Numbered from the stretch's first letter, positions 9,867 through 19,431 are shown. The stretch: DNA of 64,000 nt from Desulfobulbus alkaliphilus (GCF_016918545.1 NZ_JAFFQC010000019.1:1-64000); one strand, 5' to 3'. The notes: generated from the sequence alone by a model not told the origin. Numbers and translations: made by a program.

Positions 9867-10913
9867 ATGAAGCAAGAAAAAACCAGTTCCATCCCCCGGG
9901 AAAACAGTCTTATTGATATGTTTTCCCGTTCCATTTCTTATCTGCGTCTCAGTCTGACCGACCGGTGTAATCTGCGTTGCCTCTACTGCGTCACCGAGGA
10001 CGAGTCCAATGGTAGCCTGACCAGGCTCCGGCACGACGATTTGTTGACCTATGAGGAGTTGCTCCGGGTTGTCAGGGTGGCGGTAGCCATGGGGATCACC
10101 AAGGTTCGGCTTACTGGCGGCGAGCCTCTGGTTCGTCGGGGGGTTCTTGATTTTATTCGTCGTCTCGGTGCAATTCAGGGGCTTACTGATATCCGTATCA
10201 CCACCAACGGTGTGCTGCTTGAACAATACGGGCCGGAGTTGTATGCCGCCGGGGTGAACAAGGTGAACATCAGTCTGGACTCCCTCCAGCCTGAGCGGGT
10301 GGCGGCCATTACCGGGACGGACTGTTTCGATCAGGTCTGGCGGGGCGTTGAAACCATGCTTGCCCTGGGCTGTGCACCGGTGAAACTCAACATGGTTGCC
10401 ATGCGGCACATCAATGACGACGAGATCACCGCGTTTGCCGGGTTGTCGCAGCGACTGCCTCTGCAGGTGCGGTTCATTGAGTTCATGCCCATCGGTGCTT
10501 CCAGTCGCTGGAACACCGACACCTATATCGATACCGATGAGATCATGGCCCGAATCAGCACGCTGGGTGAATTGATTCCCCTGCAGGAGGGGCGCGGCGA
10601 CGGTCCGGCCCAGGTTTTCCGGCTGGGCTCGGATGCTCCCGGCACGCTGGGGTTCATCAGCCCGATCAGTCATCATTTCTGCAACCGCTGCAATCGATTG
10701 CGTTTGACCTCATCCGGCGCCTTGCGCTCCTGTCTGCTTCATGATCACGAGGTCGACCTCCGGGCGGTCCTCAGGGAGCAATTCACCGATACAGCCATTG
10801 CCGCCGCTCTGCTCACCGCCATCCGTAACAAACCCAAAGGGCATGACCTTGAAGAGCGGATACGACAGACCGGTGGTGACTGCCACGGCCGCATGTCGCG
10901 TATCGGTGGTTAG
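9867..10913 (+). CDS. moaA: GTP 3',8-cyclase MoaA (molybdenum cofactor synthesis)
   Basis: Radical SAM enzyme that starts molybdopterin synthesis from GTP. The N-terminal cluster motif is CNLRCLYC, followed by VRLTGGEPL. The C-terminal [4Fe-4S] motif CNRCNRLRLTSSG with a later Cys is present, and the end carries the double glycine (SRIGG) needed for cyclase activity. I chose ATG 9867 (348 residues) because SLIDMFSRSISYLRLSLTDR aligns with the conserved family start; ATG 9918 would cut into it. No clear Shine-Dalgarno. Overlaps convergent uup by 4 bp. Confidence 0.95.
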   Translation: MKQEKTSSIPRENSLIDMFSRSISYLRLSLTDRCNLRCLYCVTEDESNGSLTRLRHDDLLTYEELLRVVRVAVAMGITKVRLTGGEPLVRRGVLDFIRRLGAIQGLTDIRITTNGVLLEQYGPELYAAGVNKVNISLDSLQPERVAAITGTDCFDQVWRGVETMLALGCAPVKLNMVAMRHINDDEITAFAGLSQRLPLQVRFIEFMPIGASSRWNTDTYIDTDEIMARISTLGELIPLQEGRGDGPAQVFRLGSDAPGTLGFISPISHHFCNRCNRLRLTSSGALRSCLLHDHEVDLRAVLREQFTDTAIAAALLTAIRNKPKGHDLEERIRQTGGDCHGRMSRIGG

Positions 10914-12745
10914 CCCTGCAGCCGTCGTTGTTCAAGTTCATCCCAGCGGTCGTAGAGCCGCTCTGTTTCTGACTGCAGGCGCTGCTGTTCCTGCCAATAC
11001 TGTGCCAGCCGGGATGCATCGGCGATGACCTCGGGGTCATTCATCAGGTGCTGGAGTTCCTCCAGCCGGGCTTCGGCGGCCAGGATGCTTTCCTCCATCC
11101 GGTCGTATTCACGCTGATCGAGATAGGACAGCTTGCCGGGTTTCGTTTGCGCTGTCGGTTTGGCCGCAGGGGCTGAAGTTTTAACAGGGGTTTTGCGCTC
11201 CAGGGCCTGCATCATCGTCAGCCACTGGTTATAATCGGCGAAAAACTCGGCACTTCCATGGCCATCGAAACCAAGGATCTGATTGCAGACATTGTCGAGG
11301 AGAAAGCGGTCGTGGGTGACCAGCACCAAAGCTCCCGGGAATTCACCCAGGCTCTCCTCGAGAACATCCAGGGAGGGAATGTCAAGGTCGTTGGTGGGTT
11401 CATCGAGCAGGAGAATATCGGCCGGCTGCAGCATCAGTCGGGCTATGAGAATACGGGCCTGTTCACCGCCGGAAAGGCGGTTGACCGGTGTTTCCAACTG
11501 ATCGGTGCGAAAAAGGAAGCGTTTGGCCCAGGTGACCACATGCAGACTGTTCCCCTGGTAAAGCACGCTGTCGCCCTCCGGAGCCAGGGCGCGGCGTAGG
11601 GTCACCGTGGTGTCGAGTTGAGCGCGGCGCTGGTCGAAGCTGACGATGCGGACATTGTCGGCAAGGGTGATTGTCCCCTGGTCGGGTTTTGGGCCCTGTG
11701 CCTGTCCAGCGGCATCAAGGATTTCCATCAGGGTCGATTTGCCGCTCCCATTGCGCCCGAGCAGTCCCAGGCGGAGGCCCGGAGTCAGGATGAGGTCCAG
11801 GTCGGCAAAAAGCGGCGGCCCCTGGAAGCCTTTGGCGAGACCCGATGCCACCAGGAGTTTTTTCGTTTTACGCTGGGTGCCGGCAAAGGCGATGCCCACC
11901 TGGCCCGCGGACCGGTTTTTTCCGCGGACCTCTCCCAGTTCCTCCTGCAGCCGGACTGCTTCCTCGATCCGGTAACGGGCTTTGGTTGATCGAGCCTTGG
12001 GACCCCGCCGCAGCCATTCGGTCTCCCGGCGAACCTTGTTGGCCAGTCGTTCTTCGAGATTCTGCCGCTGGAGAAGGTATGCGGCTTTTTTGTCAAGGAA
12101 ATCGGCGTAGGTGCCCCGGACCTGGAAGGAACCTTCCGGGTAGACCGGGGCCAGTTCGATCACCCGGTTGACCGTGCTTTCCAGAAAACGACGATCGTGG
12201 CTGACCATGAGAAAAGCCGAAGGACCACCGGGCAGGGGTGCATTGAGCAGGTTTTCCAGCCAAAGGATGCCTTCGATATCCAGGTGATTGGTCGGCTCGT
12301 CCATCACCAGAACTTCCGGGCTGGTTACCAGGGCCCGGCAGATGGCCAGTCGCCGCCGCCAACCGCCGGAAAGCAGGTGGACCGGTTGATGCGGGTCAAT
12401 AAAGTTGGCGCGGCTGAGCATGGCATGCACCCGGCTGTGCTGTTCGGCCTCGTCTATCTTCAGGTCGCGTACCGCAGTGAACAGGTTTTCGATGCAGTTG
12501 GCGTCCTCGATAAAGGTGTCTTCCTGGGCAACATAGCTCAGACGCAGCAGTTTACGGGTGAAGACCGTGCCCCGATCAGCGGTTTCAAGGCCGCAGAAAA
12601 TTCTCAGCAGGGTGGACTTGCCTGAGCCGTTGGGGCCGATCAGACCGGCACGATCGCCGGGATTGAGCACCAGAGTGATATCGGAAAACAGGGTCTGGGC
12701 GCCGAAGGCCTTGGTCAGTCCCTGGCAGCTGAGAAGGGCGCACAT
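10910..12745 (-). CDS. uup: ABC-F family ATPase, Uup type
   Basis: A soluble protein with two ABC ATPase domains and no membrane segment. Domain 1 has GPNGSGKST, LSGGWRRRLAICRAL and VLVMDEPTNHLD; domain 2 has GRNGSGKST, LSGGEQARILIARLM and ILLLDEPTNDLD. The C-terminal coiled coil (about residues 540-611) is typical of Uup, which acts on ribosomes and DNA junctions. The linker between domains is basic. It begins 20 bp after the pheA stop on the same strand, so co-transcription is likely. Confidence 0.93.
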   Translation of the reverse strand: MCALLSCQGLTKAFGAQTLFSDITLVLNPGDRAGLIGPNGSGKSTLLRIFCGLETADRGTVFTRKLLRLSYVAQEDTFIEDANCIENLFTAVRDLKIDEAEQHSRVHAMLSRANFIDPHQPVHLLSGGWRRRLAICRALVTSPEVLVMDEPTNHLDIEGILWLENLLNAPLPGGPSAFLMVSHDRRFLESTVNRVIELAPVYPEGSFQVRGTYADFLDKKAAYLLQRQNLEERLANKVRRETEWLRRGPKARSTKARYRIEEAVRLQEELGEVRGKNRSAGQVGIAFAGTQRKTKKLLVASGLAKGFQGPPLFADLDLILTPGLRLGLLGRNGSGKSTLMEILDAAGQAQGPKPDQGTITLADNVRIVSFDQRRAQLDTTVTLRRALAPEGDSVLYQGNSLHVVTWAKRFLFRTDQLETPVNRLSGGEQARILIARLMLQPADILLLDEPTNDLDIPSLDVLEESLGEFPGALVLVTHDRFLLDNVCNQILGFDGHGSAEFFADYNQWLTMMQALERKTPVKTSAPAAKPTAQTKPGKLSYLDQREYDRMEESILAAEARLEELQHLMNDPEVIADASRLAQYWQEQQRLQSETERLYDRWDELEQRRLQG

Positions 12746-12765
12746 GGATTTGAGGTGGTAAGGGC

Positions 12766-13869
12766 TTAAGGAGTACTGCCGTTAAGTTCGATGTCATCGG
12801 CCCGCGGGTAGGAGCCAAGCAGTTCGTAATAGGCACAGATCTGTTTGAGGATGTGGCAGGCTTCATGGATAGCCGGGTCTTCGATATGGCCGATCATGTC
12901 GAGGAAAAACAAGTATTTCCACTGTTTGCCCTTGGTGGGCCGGGACTCGATTTTGGCCAAATCGATGTTTTTTGCCGAGAGAATGGTGAGAATCTCGTTA
13001 AGAGCCCCGGGCCGATTGATGAGACCGATGAGAATAGAGGTTTTGTCCCGGCCGCTTTTTTTCGGTGATTTAAGGCCGATAACCAGAAAACGGGTGCTGT
13101 TGCCCTGGTAATCCTCGATGCCTCGAACCACAACCTGGAGATTGTAGGTACTGATAGCCAGTGAACTGGTGATCGCGCCGATATTGGGATTGTTGGCTGC
13201 CATCTGGGCCGCGGCTCCGGTGGAAAAAACTTCCAGGGTCGGAATATTGGGCATGTTCTTGCGCAACCAGTACCGGCACTGGGCCAAGGGCTGGGAGTGG
13301 GAAGCCACGGTTTGAATGTCTTCGATGTTCCCCGAACGGCAGACCAGATTGTGGGTGATGGCCAGCTGGATTTCACCGCAGATCTGTACTTTGTAGCGGA
13401 GAAAGGCGTCGAGGGAATAGGTGACCGCCCCTTCAATGGAGTTTTCCACTGGAATGATGCCGTACTCGACCCGCTCCTTCTCCACTTCCTCAAAAACCTC
13501 GGCAATGGATTCCAGGGGTCGGTATTCGGCGGTCTGACCGAAATATTTGACCCCGGCCAGGTGGGTGAAGGTGGCCTCCGGGCCGAGATAGGCCACGGTG
13601 GCTTTACGCTGTGACAACCGGCAGGTGGTGATGATTTCGTGAAAAATCGAGTGCAGAGCTTTATAGGGGAAGACCTCGTTGTTGTTTTTGCGCAGTCGTT
13701 CGTAAATCTCCAGTTCTCGTTGCGGATCCCATTTAGCCCTGTTGGTCTCGTTTTTGAGAAGACCAATGGTTTTGGCACACTCGAGCCGTTCTTTCAGCAG
13801 CTCGAGTATAGTATCGTCGATCTCGTCAATACGTTTCCGCACCTGCGGAATGTCAGGTTTTTCGTCCAT
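12766..13869 (-). CDS. pheA: Bifunctional chorismate mutase / prephenate dehydratase (P-protein)
   Basis: Converts chorismate to phenylpyruvate for phenylalanine synthesis. Chorismate mutase (AroQ) domain at residues 1-90 (VRKRIDEIDDTILELLKER). Prephenate dehydratase at about 92-275, starting VAYLGPEATFTHLA and containing the STRFLVIG motif with its catalytic Thr. A C-terminal ACT domain (LIGLINRPGALNEIL and the ESRP motif) is the phenylalanine feedback site. 367 residues, the usual length. No obvious Shine-Dalgarno; no leader peptide recognised. Confidence 0.96.
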   Translation of the reverse strand: MDEKPDIPQVRKRIDEIDDTILELLKERLECAKTIGLLKNETNRAKWDPQRELEIYERLRKNNNEVFPYKALHSIFHEIITTCRLSQRKATVAYLGPEATFTHLAGVKYFGQTAEYRPLESIAEVFEEVEKERVEYGIIPVENSIEGAVTYSLDAFLRYKVQICGEIQLAITHNLVCRSGNIEDIQTVASHSQPLAQCRYWLRKNMPNIPTLEVFSTGAAAQMAANNPNIGAITSSLAISTYNLQVVVRGIEDYQGNSTRFLVIGLKSPKKSGRDKTSILIGLINRPGALNEILTILSAKNIDLAKIESRPTKGKQWKYLFFLDMIGHIEDPAIHEACHILKQICAYYELLGSYPRADDIELNGSTP

Positions 13870-14493
13870 GGTCGAGCATCGGGAAAGAGGTTGTTCGGGG
13901 AATCTCTACGTGCAGGTACCGGCAAGCGGTCCGGTAAACTGACAGATTTCTCAAGTTTGATATCGATAAATAGCTTAGTATAGCATTGCCTTGAACTGAA
14001 GGGAACAGAGAAAAGAGCCGGATCTCTCTTCCTGTTAGCGGGCGGAAAAAGATCCTGCCATTTTGCACTCTCGTTTCTGGGCCGGTGTGACTCCACAGGC
14101 AATCTTGGAGATGTGGTTGCGCAGCCAAGCACAGATATCCATCTATCATGGATCTTTTTATTGAAAACTGGCTGCAACGCCTGTTGTAGTTCGAAGTGCC
14201 ATCCAGGGTGTTCATCCTTGCATAAACGTTGTATGCCGAGCAGGTGGCAACTGTGTATTGTTTTTTCCCACCGGAACGAAGAAACCGAGGCCTGGATTCG
14301 TCCTGAACCCTTTCAGGTGCAAATCGATTGACACAGCCGGCAATTTCCCTGCAGGAAAATAATTTCTTGCAAAAAATAAGATAAGAAGTATCTTTGCAGA
14401 ATAAGCATTTCCTTTTATTGATATCCATTGTTGTTCAGGTACACCTCTCGATACCTTAAAAGTTTTTGCTGACATCCTTTTGAGGTAAAAAGC
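13870..14493. other. 624-bp intergenic region, no gene recognised
   Basis: A minus-strand frame at 13853-14428 lacks a plausible domain or Shine-Dalgarno and is not called. The last 150 bp are A/T-rich and lead into the RRM gene, so they probably hold its promoter and leader. I could not assign -35/-10 boxes with confidence. No copy of the dispersed element is seen. Confidence 0.5.
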
Positions 14494-14760
14494 ATGAAAC
14501 TTTTTATAGGTAGCCTGCCTTATAACATCACCGAATCCGAACTGAACGAATTATGCGGAGAATACGGCACTGTCGTCAGTGCCAAGCTGATTGTTGACCA
14601 GTTTTCGGGACAATCCAAAGGGTTCGGCTTCGTCGAAATGTCCACCAGGTCGGAAGGGCATAAGGCCATGGACGCTCTCAACGGCCGGGAATACAATCAT
14701 CGCAAACTGGTCTGCAATGAAGCAAAGCCGCAGGCAAAAAAAGGCCAGCGCCGCAGGTAA
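14494..14760 (+). CDS. Single-RRM RNA-binding protein
   Basis: 88 residues forming one RNA recognition motif with RNP2 (LFIGSL, residues 3-8) and RNP1 (KGFGFVEM, about 42-49). A short basic tail (KKGQRRR) follows. Such stand-alone bacterial RRM proteins are common in cyanobacteria and Desulfobacterota and are often cold-induced; here the gene lies upstream of an RNA helicase and a cold-shock protein. GAGG lies 8 nt before ATG. The target RNA is unknown. Confidence 0.93.
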   Translation: MKLFIGSLPYNITESELNELCGEYGTVVSAKLIVDQFSGQSKGFGFVEMSTRSEGHKAMDALNGREYNHRKLVCNEAKPQAKKGQRRR

Positions 14761-15204
14761 TCACTTCTCTTTGTCTCCTCTTGATCCCCATCTTGTGCAT
14801 GGATTGAGCCGGCACAATCACCCTGTAACCGCACTTGGTGTCGTTCGCGGTCCTCAATACCTCGATTGTGAAAAAAGGACTTTGCCAATGCAGGATTGAG
14901 GGCGTACCATGCCGCCAACGCAGGACGATACCATGGCCGGTGGGGCATACCTGTCTTGTCGCGGGAATACTATTGGGACCAGATGGTTATCAAATGGAGA
15001 CAAGACAACAGTTTATAGGCTGCCGCATCCATTCATACTGACTGTGATTTTGGATGGAAAAGCCTACGTATTATTTACTGTCGGATTCCGACAGATTTTT
15101 TCATAACTAGTTAAGCAATCAGCAAAAAATCGCCATCGAAGCCTTGACCTTGTCACCAGGCGCAATTGAATCCTCCGGCGATTTTTCTGCTTGCAGGAGC
15201 ATGA
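14761..15204. other. 444-bp intergenic leader of the helicase gene
   Basis: No convincing ORF. Near the helicase start there is a 10-bp perfect inverted repeat, AAAAATCGCC at 15125-15134 and GGCGATTTTT at 15177-15186, ending 9 bp before the GGAG ribosome site. It could act as an attenuator or temperature-sensitive leader element; that is inference. Confidence 0.5.
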
Positions 15205-16503
15205 ATGAGTTTCAACGATTTTTCTTTCAATCCCCACGTTTTTCAGGCAATTCAACTCTGCGGCTTCACCGCGCCAACCCCTATTCAGCAGCAGGCCATC
15301 GGCCCCATCCTTGAACGTCGCGATCTGCTTGGACTGGCCCAGACCGGAACTGGAAAAACAGCCGCTTTCATTCTGCCGACCGTACAGCATCTCATGGCTG
15401 CTTCGGGTCGACAGGTGAGGGCGTTGGTCATCGCTCCGACCAGGGAACTTGCAGAGCAGATCCATGCCTTTACCCGGACAATCATTGATGGCACCGGTCT
15501 GCGAGCAATCACCGTGTATGGCGGTGTCAGCAAGCAGGCGCAGATCAACAAAATCCGTGGAGGTGTCGATATAGTTGTCGCCTGTCCCGGGCGCCTTCTC
15601 GATATCCTCAATGACAAGGCCATTGACCTGAGCCAGGTCGATACCCTGATTCTGGATGAAGCCGACCATATGTTTGATAAAGGGTTTCTCCCCGATATCC
15701 GCCGAATAGTACGTCGCTTGCCAAGAGAGCGGCAAAACCTGGTTTTTTCGGCGACCATGCCTGCCGAAATCAGGCATTTGGCCGAAGAGATTCTCACTGA
15801 TCCGGTAACAGTACAGATCAATCTCACCCGCTCAGTGCAAAGCATCTCTCATCAATTGTACTCTGTCAAGCAGGGACAGAAAACAGCCTTGCTCATCAAT
15901 GTACTTCAGGCTGAGCAAGTGGCCACCACGCTGGTGTTCACCCGCACCAAATTCAAAGCGAAAAATCTGGCTCGACAATTAGCGCAGCACGGTTTCAAGG
16001 TCACCTCACTCCAGGGCAATCTATCACAGAGCAAACGGCAACAGGCCCTGGACGGCTTTAAAGATGGCACCTTCAATATTCTCGTAGCAACGGATATTGC
16101 CGCCAGGGGTATAGATGTGGCCGGGATTTCCCATGTCATCAATTATGACATGCCGGACACGACCGAGGCCTACATCCATCGCACAGGTCGCACCGGCAGG
16201 GCTTCCTGCAGCGGAGAGGCCATGACCTTTGCAACAAACGAGGATGGGCGCATGGTTCAAAGTATCGAGCGTTTCCTGGGCGGGAGAATGTACCGTCAAC
16301 CGGTCGATACCCTTGCTTTGGCCAACCTTGGCGGGCAGCGTGCCGCCAGGAAAGGCGCAATGGCTCAACGGAAACAAGTGTCACGGGACGAAAAGGTGCC
16401 GGGGGCATCCAGCCGGCAACCGAAACCCGTTGAGCACCAACCGCTTCGATCCAAAGGTCCGCGTACCCCGGGCGTTTTCGGGCTATCCGGGCGGACCAGG
16501 TGA
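15205..16503 (+). CDS. rhlE: DEAD-box ATP-dependent RNA helicase, RhlE type
   Basis: RNA unwinding ATPase. Motifs in order: Q motif (GFTAPTPIQQQAI), Walker A (AQTGTGKTAAF), PTRELAEQ, LDEADHMFD (DEAD box), SAT, then VATDIAARGIDV and HRTGRTGRA. The C-terminal about 70 residues are basic and low-complexity, as in RhlE-type enzymes. 432 residues. The second of two closely spaced ATGs (15205) follows GGAG by 7 nt. Its position between RRM and Csp genes suggests a role at low temperature. Confidence 0.93.
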   Translation: MSFNDFSFNPHVFQAIQLCGFTAPTPIQQQAIGPILERRDLLGLAQTGTGKTAAFILPTVQHLMAASGRQVRALVIAPTRELAEQIHAFTRTIIDGTGLRAITVYGGVSKQAQINKIRGGVDIVVACPGRLLDILNDKAIDLSQVDTLILDEADHMFDKGFLPDIRRIVRRLPRERQNLVFSATMPAEIRHLAEEILTDPVTVQINLTRSVQSISHQLYSVKQGQKTALLINVLQAEQVATTLVFTRTKFKAKNLARQLAQHGFKVTSLQGNLSQSKRQQALDGFKDGTFNILVATDIAARGIDVAGISHVINYDMPDTTEAYIHRTGRTGRASCSGEAMTFATNEDGRMVQSIERFLGGRMYRQPVDTLALANLGGQRAARKGAMAQRKQVSRDEKVPGASSRQPKPVEHQPLRSKGPRTPGVFGLSGRTR

Positions 16504-16545
16504 TGCCTGCACAGGCACTGAAATGCAGCACAGCATGATCCTTTG

Positions 16546-16661
16546 CCTGAATCCGGCCCGAAGGGCGGCTGGTGAAAGTTATTGTCAAGGATTCCACTGC
16601 AATTATAAAATGATTACAGAAGGATATATCCAAAACAAGATCCAGCCGTTACGGATTCAGG
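16546..16661 (+). repeat. CCTGRATCCGTGA element lacking the long hairpin (116 bp)
   Basis: Left end CCTGAATCC joins directly to GCCCGAAGGGCGGCTGG, so the long hairpin is cleanly absent. The A/T-rich part and right end (CCAGCCGTTACGGATTCAGG) are intact. Flanks CTTTG and CTTGG resemble a 5-bp duplication with one change. Confidence 0.87.
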
Positions 16662-16685
16662 CTTGGTTATGCTGGGTAGTACCAA

Positions 16686-16731
16686 TGGCCCCGATGCGGG
16701 GCCAACCACCAACAGTGCGAAAAGTTCGCAC
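16686..16731 (+). promoter_or_regulatory. Two tandem 3-nt-loop hairpins in the csp leader
   Basis: TGGCCCCG-ATG-CGGGGCCA (16686-16704, 8-bp stem) is followed by GTGCGAA-AAG-TTCGCAC (16715-16731, 7-bp stem). The second ends 6 bp before the AAGGAG site of the cold-shock gene. Position and stability suggest a structured 5' leader affecting translation or RNA stability, as known for cspA-type mRNAs; the exact mechanism is inferred. Confidence 0.6.
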
Positions 16732-16752
16732 AATGAAAAAGGAGTCGTAACA

Positions 16753-16953
16753 ATGGCTAATGGAACTGTAAAATGGTTTAATGATTCAAAAGGATTTGGT
16801 TTTATCGAGCAGGATGGCGGTAAGGATGTGTTCGTGCATCATTCCGCCATTCAAGCCGACGGGTTCAGGTCACTTCAGGAGGGTGAGCGCGTCAGCTTCA
16901 GCGTGGTCGATGGTGCTAAAGGCCCTTCAGCGGCCGATGTCACCAGGCTTTGA
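16753..16953 (+). CDS. Cold-shock domain protein (CspA family)
   Basis: 66 residues, the full length of a bacterial Csp. Nucleic-acid-binding motifs KGFGFIEQ (RNP1) and DVFVHHSAI (RNP2) are intact. It acts as an RNA chaperone/anti-terminator in the family. GGAG lies 9 nt before ATG 16753, ruling against the longer frame from 16663. Followed by a strong intrinsic terminator. Confidence 0.97.
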   Translation: MANGTVKWFNDSKGFGFIEQDGGKDVFVHHSAIQADGFRSLQEGERVSFSVVDGAKGPSAADVTRL

Positions 16954-16975
16954 GATCTGAACCATTTTTATATAG

Positions 16976-17001
16976 AACCCCGCTTCGGCGGGGTTTTTTT
17001 T
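16976..17001 (+). terminator. Intrinsic terminator after csp
   Basis: AACCCCGC-TTC-GGCGGGGTT type hairpin followed directly by a run of eight or more T. It sits 23 bp after the csp stop. Confidence 0.93.
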
Positions 17002-17042
17002 GGCCAGTTGTATCCGGTACAGTCATGAATGAGGAGATTGTT

Positions 17043-17198
17043 GTGGCCAGGCAGACAAATTACAAGCAGGAAAAGCGTATCAAGGAAATGGAGAAGCAAA
17101 AAAAGAAAGATGCGAAAAAAGAGCGTAAGCTGCAGCGAAAAAAAGAGGGATCAGAAGAGAACACTCTCGGTGATGAAGAGATGGACCTGGATCCGTGA
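17043..17198 (+). CDS. Small highly basic/acidic helical protein
   Basis: 51 residues from a GTG with AGGAG 7 nt upstream (ARQTNYKQEKRIKEMEKQKK start). The middle is a Lys/Arg/Glu-rich single helix; the tail is acidic (LGDEEMDLDP). It resembles the short charged hypothetical proteins often found by csp genes in Desulfobacterota; function unknown. An ATG at 17025 is an alternative start. The last codons and the TGA stop are supplied by the inserted element at 17186, so the original C-terminus was probably different. Confidence 0.72.
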   Translation: MARQTNYKQEKRIKEMEKQKKKDAKKERKLQRKKEGSEENTLGDEEMDLDP

Positions 17199-17305
17199 GC
17201 CCGAAGGGCGGCTGGTGGAAGTTATTTTTCAAGGATTTCGCAGCAATTATAACAGAATTGCAACAATATATATTGAAAAAAGCATTTAGCCGTCACGGAT
17301 TCAGG
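17186..17305 (+). mobile_element. CCTGRATCCGTGA element lacking the long hairpin (120 bp), with 5-bp target duplication
   Basis: CCTGGATCCGTGA at left, CGTCACGGATTCAGG at right, with CCCGAAGGGCGGCTGG near the left end. Exact 5-bp direct repeats ATGGA flank it on both sides. It inserted in the 3' end of the small charged protein gene. Confidence 0.92.
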
Positions 17306-17468
17306 ATGGAGTAAGAATCTGCCGTTCATTCCACCGGTCCAGGGGTGATGCTTGTTCTCAACAGAGACATGCGGACGAGAAAAAACCGCAGTTATCTTCT
17401 TAATATTATCCGATTAAACATAAAAATGCGCCGGAAGCCAGAGGTGCGGAGCCGCTTCTGAAAAGGCA

Positions 17469-19043
17469 TTAATTTGTGCGAATGGCAACCGTGCCCTGCA
17501 GGTATTCTTTGACCGAGCCGATGAGGACCTCCCGGCGGTGGAAGATTCCCGCTGCCAAGGCCGCCTCCGCTTGAGTCCGGGTGAAAACATCCAGAAAATG
17601 TTCACGACAGCCGGCGCCGCTGGACGCGATCACCGGAATGGTGACAGCGTTGCGGACGGCATTGATCAACTCCAGGTCAAATCCCAGGTTGGTGCCGTCA
17701 TGATCGATGCAGTTGAGCAGGATTTCACCGGCACCCAGTTGTTCGCAGACCCGGGCCAGGGTGACCGCATCCAGGTCGCGTCCTTCCCTGCCACCCTTGA
17801 TGGTGCATTGATACCAGCAGTAGCGTTCACCCTTTGGGCCAGGAGTGGTCGTCTCGATCACCTGGTGCGGCACCGCATCGGGCCCGGAGACATACACCCG
17901 GCGGGGGTCGATGGAAATAACCACGGCCTGATTTCCGTAGACCCGCGCAATCTGCTCAATGGAACTGAGTCCCGTAGCCAACCCGCTCTGTACCACCTTT
18001 TCGGCAATCAGGACCGCATCCGAGCCGATGGAGACTTTGTCGGCTCCGGAGCGGAAATAGCGTGAGGCCACTTCCAGGGCGCTGTAATAGCGGCCTTCCC
18101 GGTCGGTAAAGTCGCGAATACCGCCACCAATGGTCAAAGGAACGAACACATGCTTTGAGGTCTGTTCAAGGACGGCAAGCATGGGCATGTCCTGCAGGGG
18201 GAAATCGCGGAAACCGGTGATGTTGAGAAAGGTGATCTCATCAGCTCCCTGCTCGTAATAGTCCCGGGCCAGTTCCACAGGGTCCCCCAGGTTGCGGACG
18301 GTTCCCCCTTCACGGACATCATATTGATCACCCTTGGTGACCACCAGCTCGCCTTGATCATTGGCGCGGACATCAAGGCAGGCAATGATTCGTTTAGCCA
18401 GCACTGTGGTTTCCGGGCAGGCAGCGGGGCGGACAGCCTCGCGGGTACCGGCAAGGAAATTCTCCAGTAGCTTGAGACCAGCCTGGCCGCTTTTTTCCGG
18501 GTGAAACTGCGTGGCAACGAGATTGCCCCTCTGCACCGCACTGACAAACTCCTCACCGTAGTCGGTGGTGGTGAGGATGACCTCACTTGCTGTGGGGACG
18601 ACATGGTAAGAGTGGACAAAATAAAACTTTTCGTTGCCCTGCAGGCCATGAAAAAGAGGTGAGGGCTGGCGGATTTTCAAGCCGTTCCAACCAATATGCG
18701 GTACGGCAAGTTCACCGACAAAGCGCTGGACCCGACCGGGAATGATTCCTAGCCCAGGTTCCTCAGGGGCTTCCTCACTGGAATCGAACAGGGCCTGCAG
18801 TGCGATACAGATCCCAAAAAAGGGTTTTCCTGAGTGCAGGTACCGGATCAGGGGATCTCGAAGCTGCTTGTCCCGCAGGGTTGCCATCAGGGCGCCGAAG
18901 TTGCCGACGCCAGGAAAGACCAGGCGTTCGGCCCGGTCGATATCCGCACCATTGTTCACCAGCAGCACGGTCTCGCCGAGACGCTCGATGGCGTTGATAA
19001 CCGAGCGGACGTTGCCGGCGCCGTAATCAAGGAGAGTAATCAT
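17469..19043 (-). CDS. hisHF: Imidazole glycerol phosphate synthase, HisH-HisF fusion of the eukaryotic HIS7 type
   Basis: One chain carries both subunits of the fifth histidine-pathway enzyme. Residues 1-205 are the HisH glutaminase (LLDYGAGN; nucleophile Cys79 in FFGICIALQ; His/Glu in QFHPEKSG). Residues 217-524 are the HisF cyclase barrel ([34 protein letters not shown]). The cyclase part is about 50 residues longer than ordinary bacterial HisF and carries the inserts and the [16 protein letters not shown] signature known from fungal and plant bifunctional enzymes. The 524-residue length is close to yeast His7. No other his gene adjoins. The start has no clear Shine-Dalgarno. Confidence 0.95.
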   Translation of the reverse strand: MITLLDYGAGNVRSVINAIERLGETVLLVNNGADIDRAERLVFPGVGNFGALMATLRDKQLRDPLIRYLHSGKPFFGICIALQALFDSSEEAPEEPGLGIIPGRVQRFVGELAVPHIGWNGLKIRQPSPLFHGLQGNEKFYFVHSYHVVPTASEVILTTTDYGEEFVSAVQRGNLVATQFHPEKSGQAGLKLLENFLAGTREAVRPAACPETTVLAKRIIACLDVRANDQGELVVTKGDQYDVREGGTVRNLGDPVELARDYYEQGADEITFLNITGFRDFPLQDMPMLAVLEQTSKHVFVPLTIGGGIRDFTDREGRYYSALEVASRYFRSGADKVSIGSDAVLIAEKVVQSGLATGLSSIEQIARVYGNQAVVISIDPRRVYVSGPDAVPHQVIETTTPGPKGERYCWYQCTIKGGREGRDLDAVTLARVCEQLGAGEILLNCIDHDGTNLGFDLELINAVRNAVTIPVIASSGAGCREHFLDVFTRTQAEAALAAGIFHRREVLIGSVKEYLQGTVAIRTN

Positions 19044-19431
19044 GGATTTTTATAGGTTGAGATGCTTGCAAGGTGGGGAGAGAAAAAGTACAAAGTCAGG
19101 CGTGACCAATTACTGGGTGGAACCTGTGTGGTTTGCCGCGCTCCTCTTTGTACGTGGGCACAGGTGTCCCGGATTTGCACAGAGGTGGCTTGCTGCTTCA
19201 GAACCTCCATGCGGGCAGTCGCGACCGTGTAAAGATGGGGAGCCTGTATTTGTGAACGGTCAGGCTGCCGGCTTGAAGGGCGCCAGTTTTCGGTTCTTTC
19301 CCCTTATACCGAAGCCGTGGCGCTCTTTCCAGAACCCTCACGGATCCAAGTTTTTGTATCCAGTGCTCGAATACTGTATTATCTAGAGCAGTTTCCGCAA
19401 CAAGTCAATATCAAACCCTCCGGATACGGAT
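19044..19431. other. 388-bp intergenic region with no gene recognised
   Basis: Plus-strand frames here lack ribosome sites and family features. A short CTCACGGATCCAAG-like string near 19335-19349 resembles the right end of the dispersed element and may be a relic. The promoter of the downstream operon should lie here. Confidence 0.45.

Noticed and set aside
13853-14428. 191-residue minus-strand frame upstream of pheA
   Set aside because: Composition is irregular, no domain and no ribosome site; lies in a likely regulatory gap.
19042-19386. 114-residue plus-strand frame
   Set aside because: No ribosome site or family features; probably a chance frame in the promoter region of the murU-like operon.
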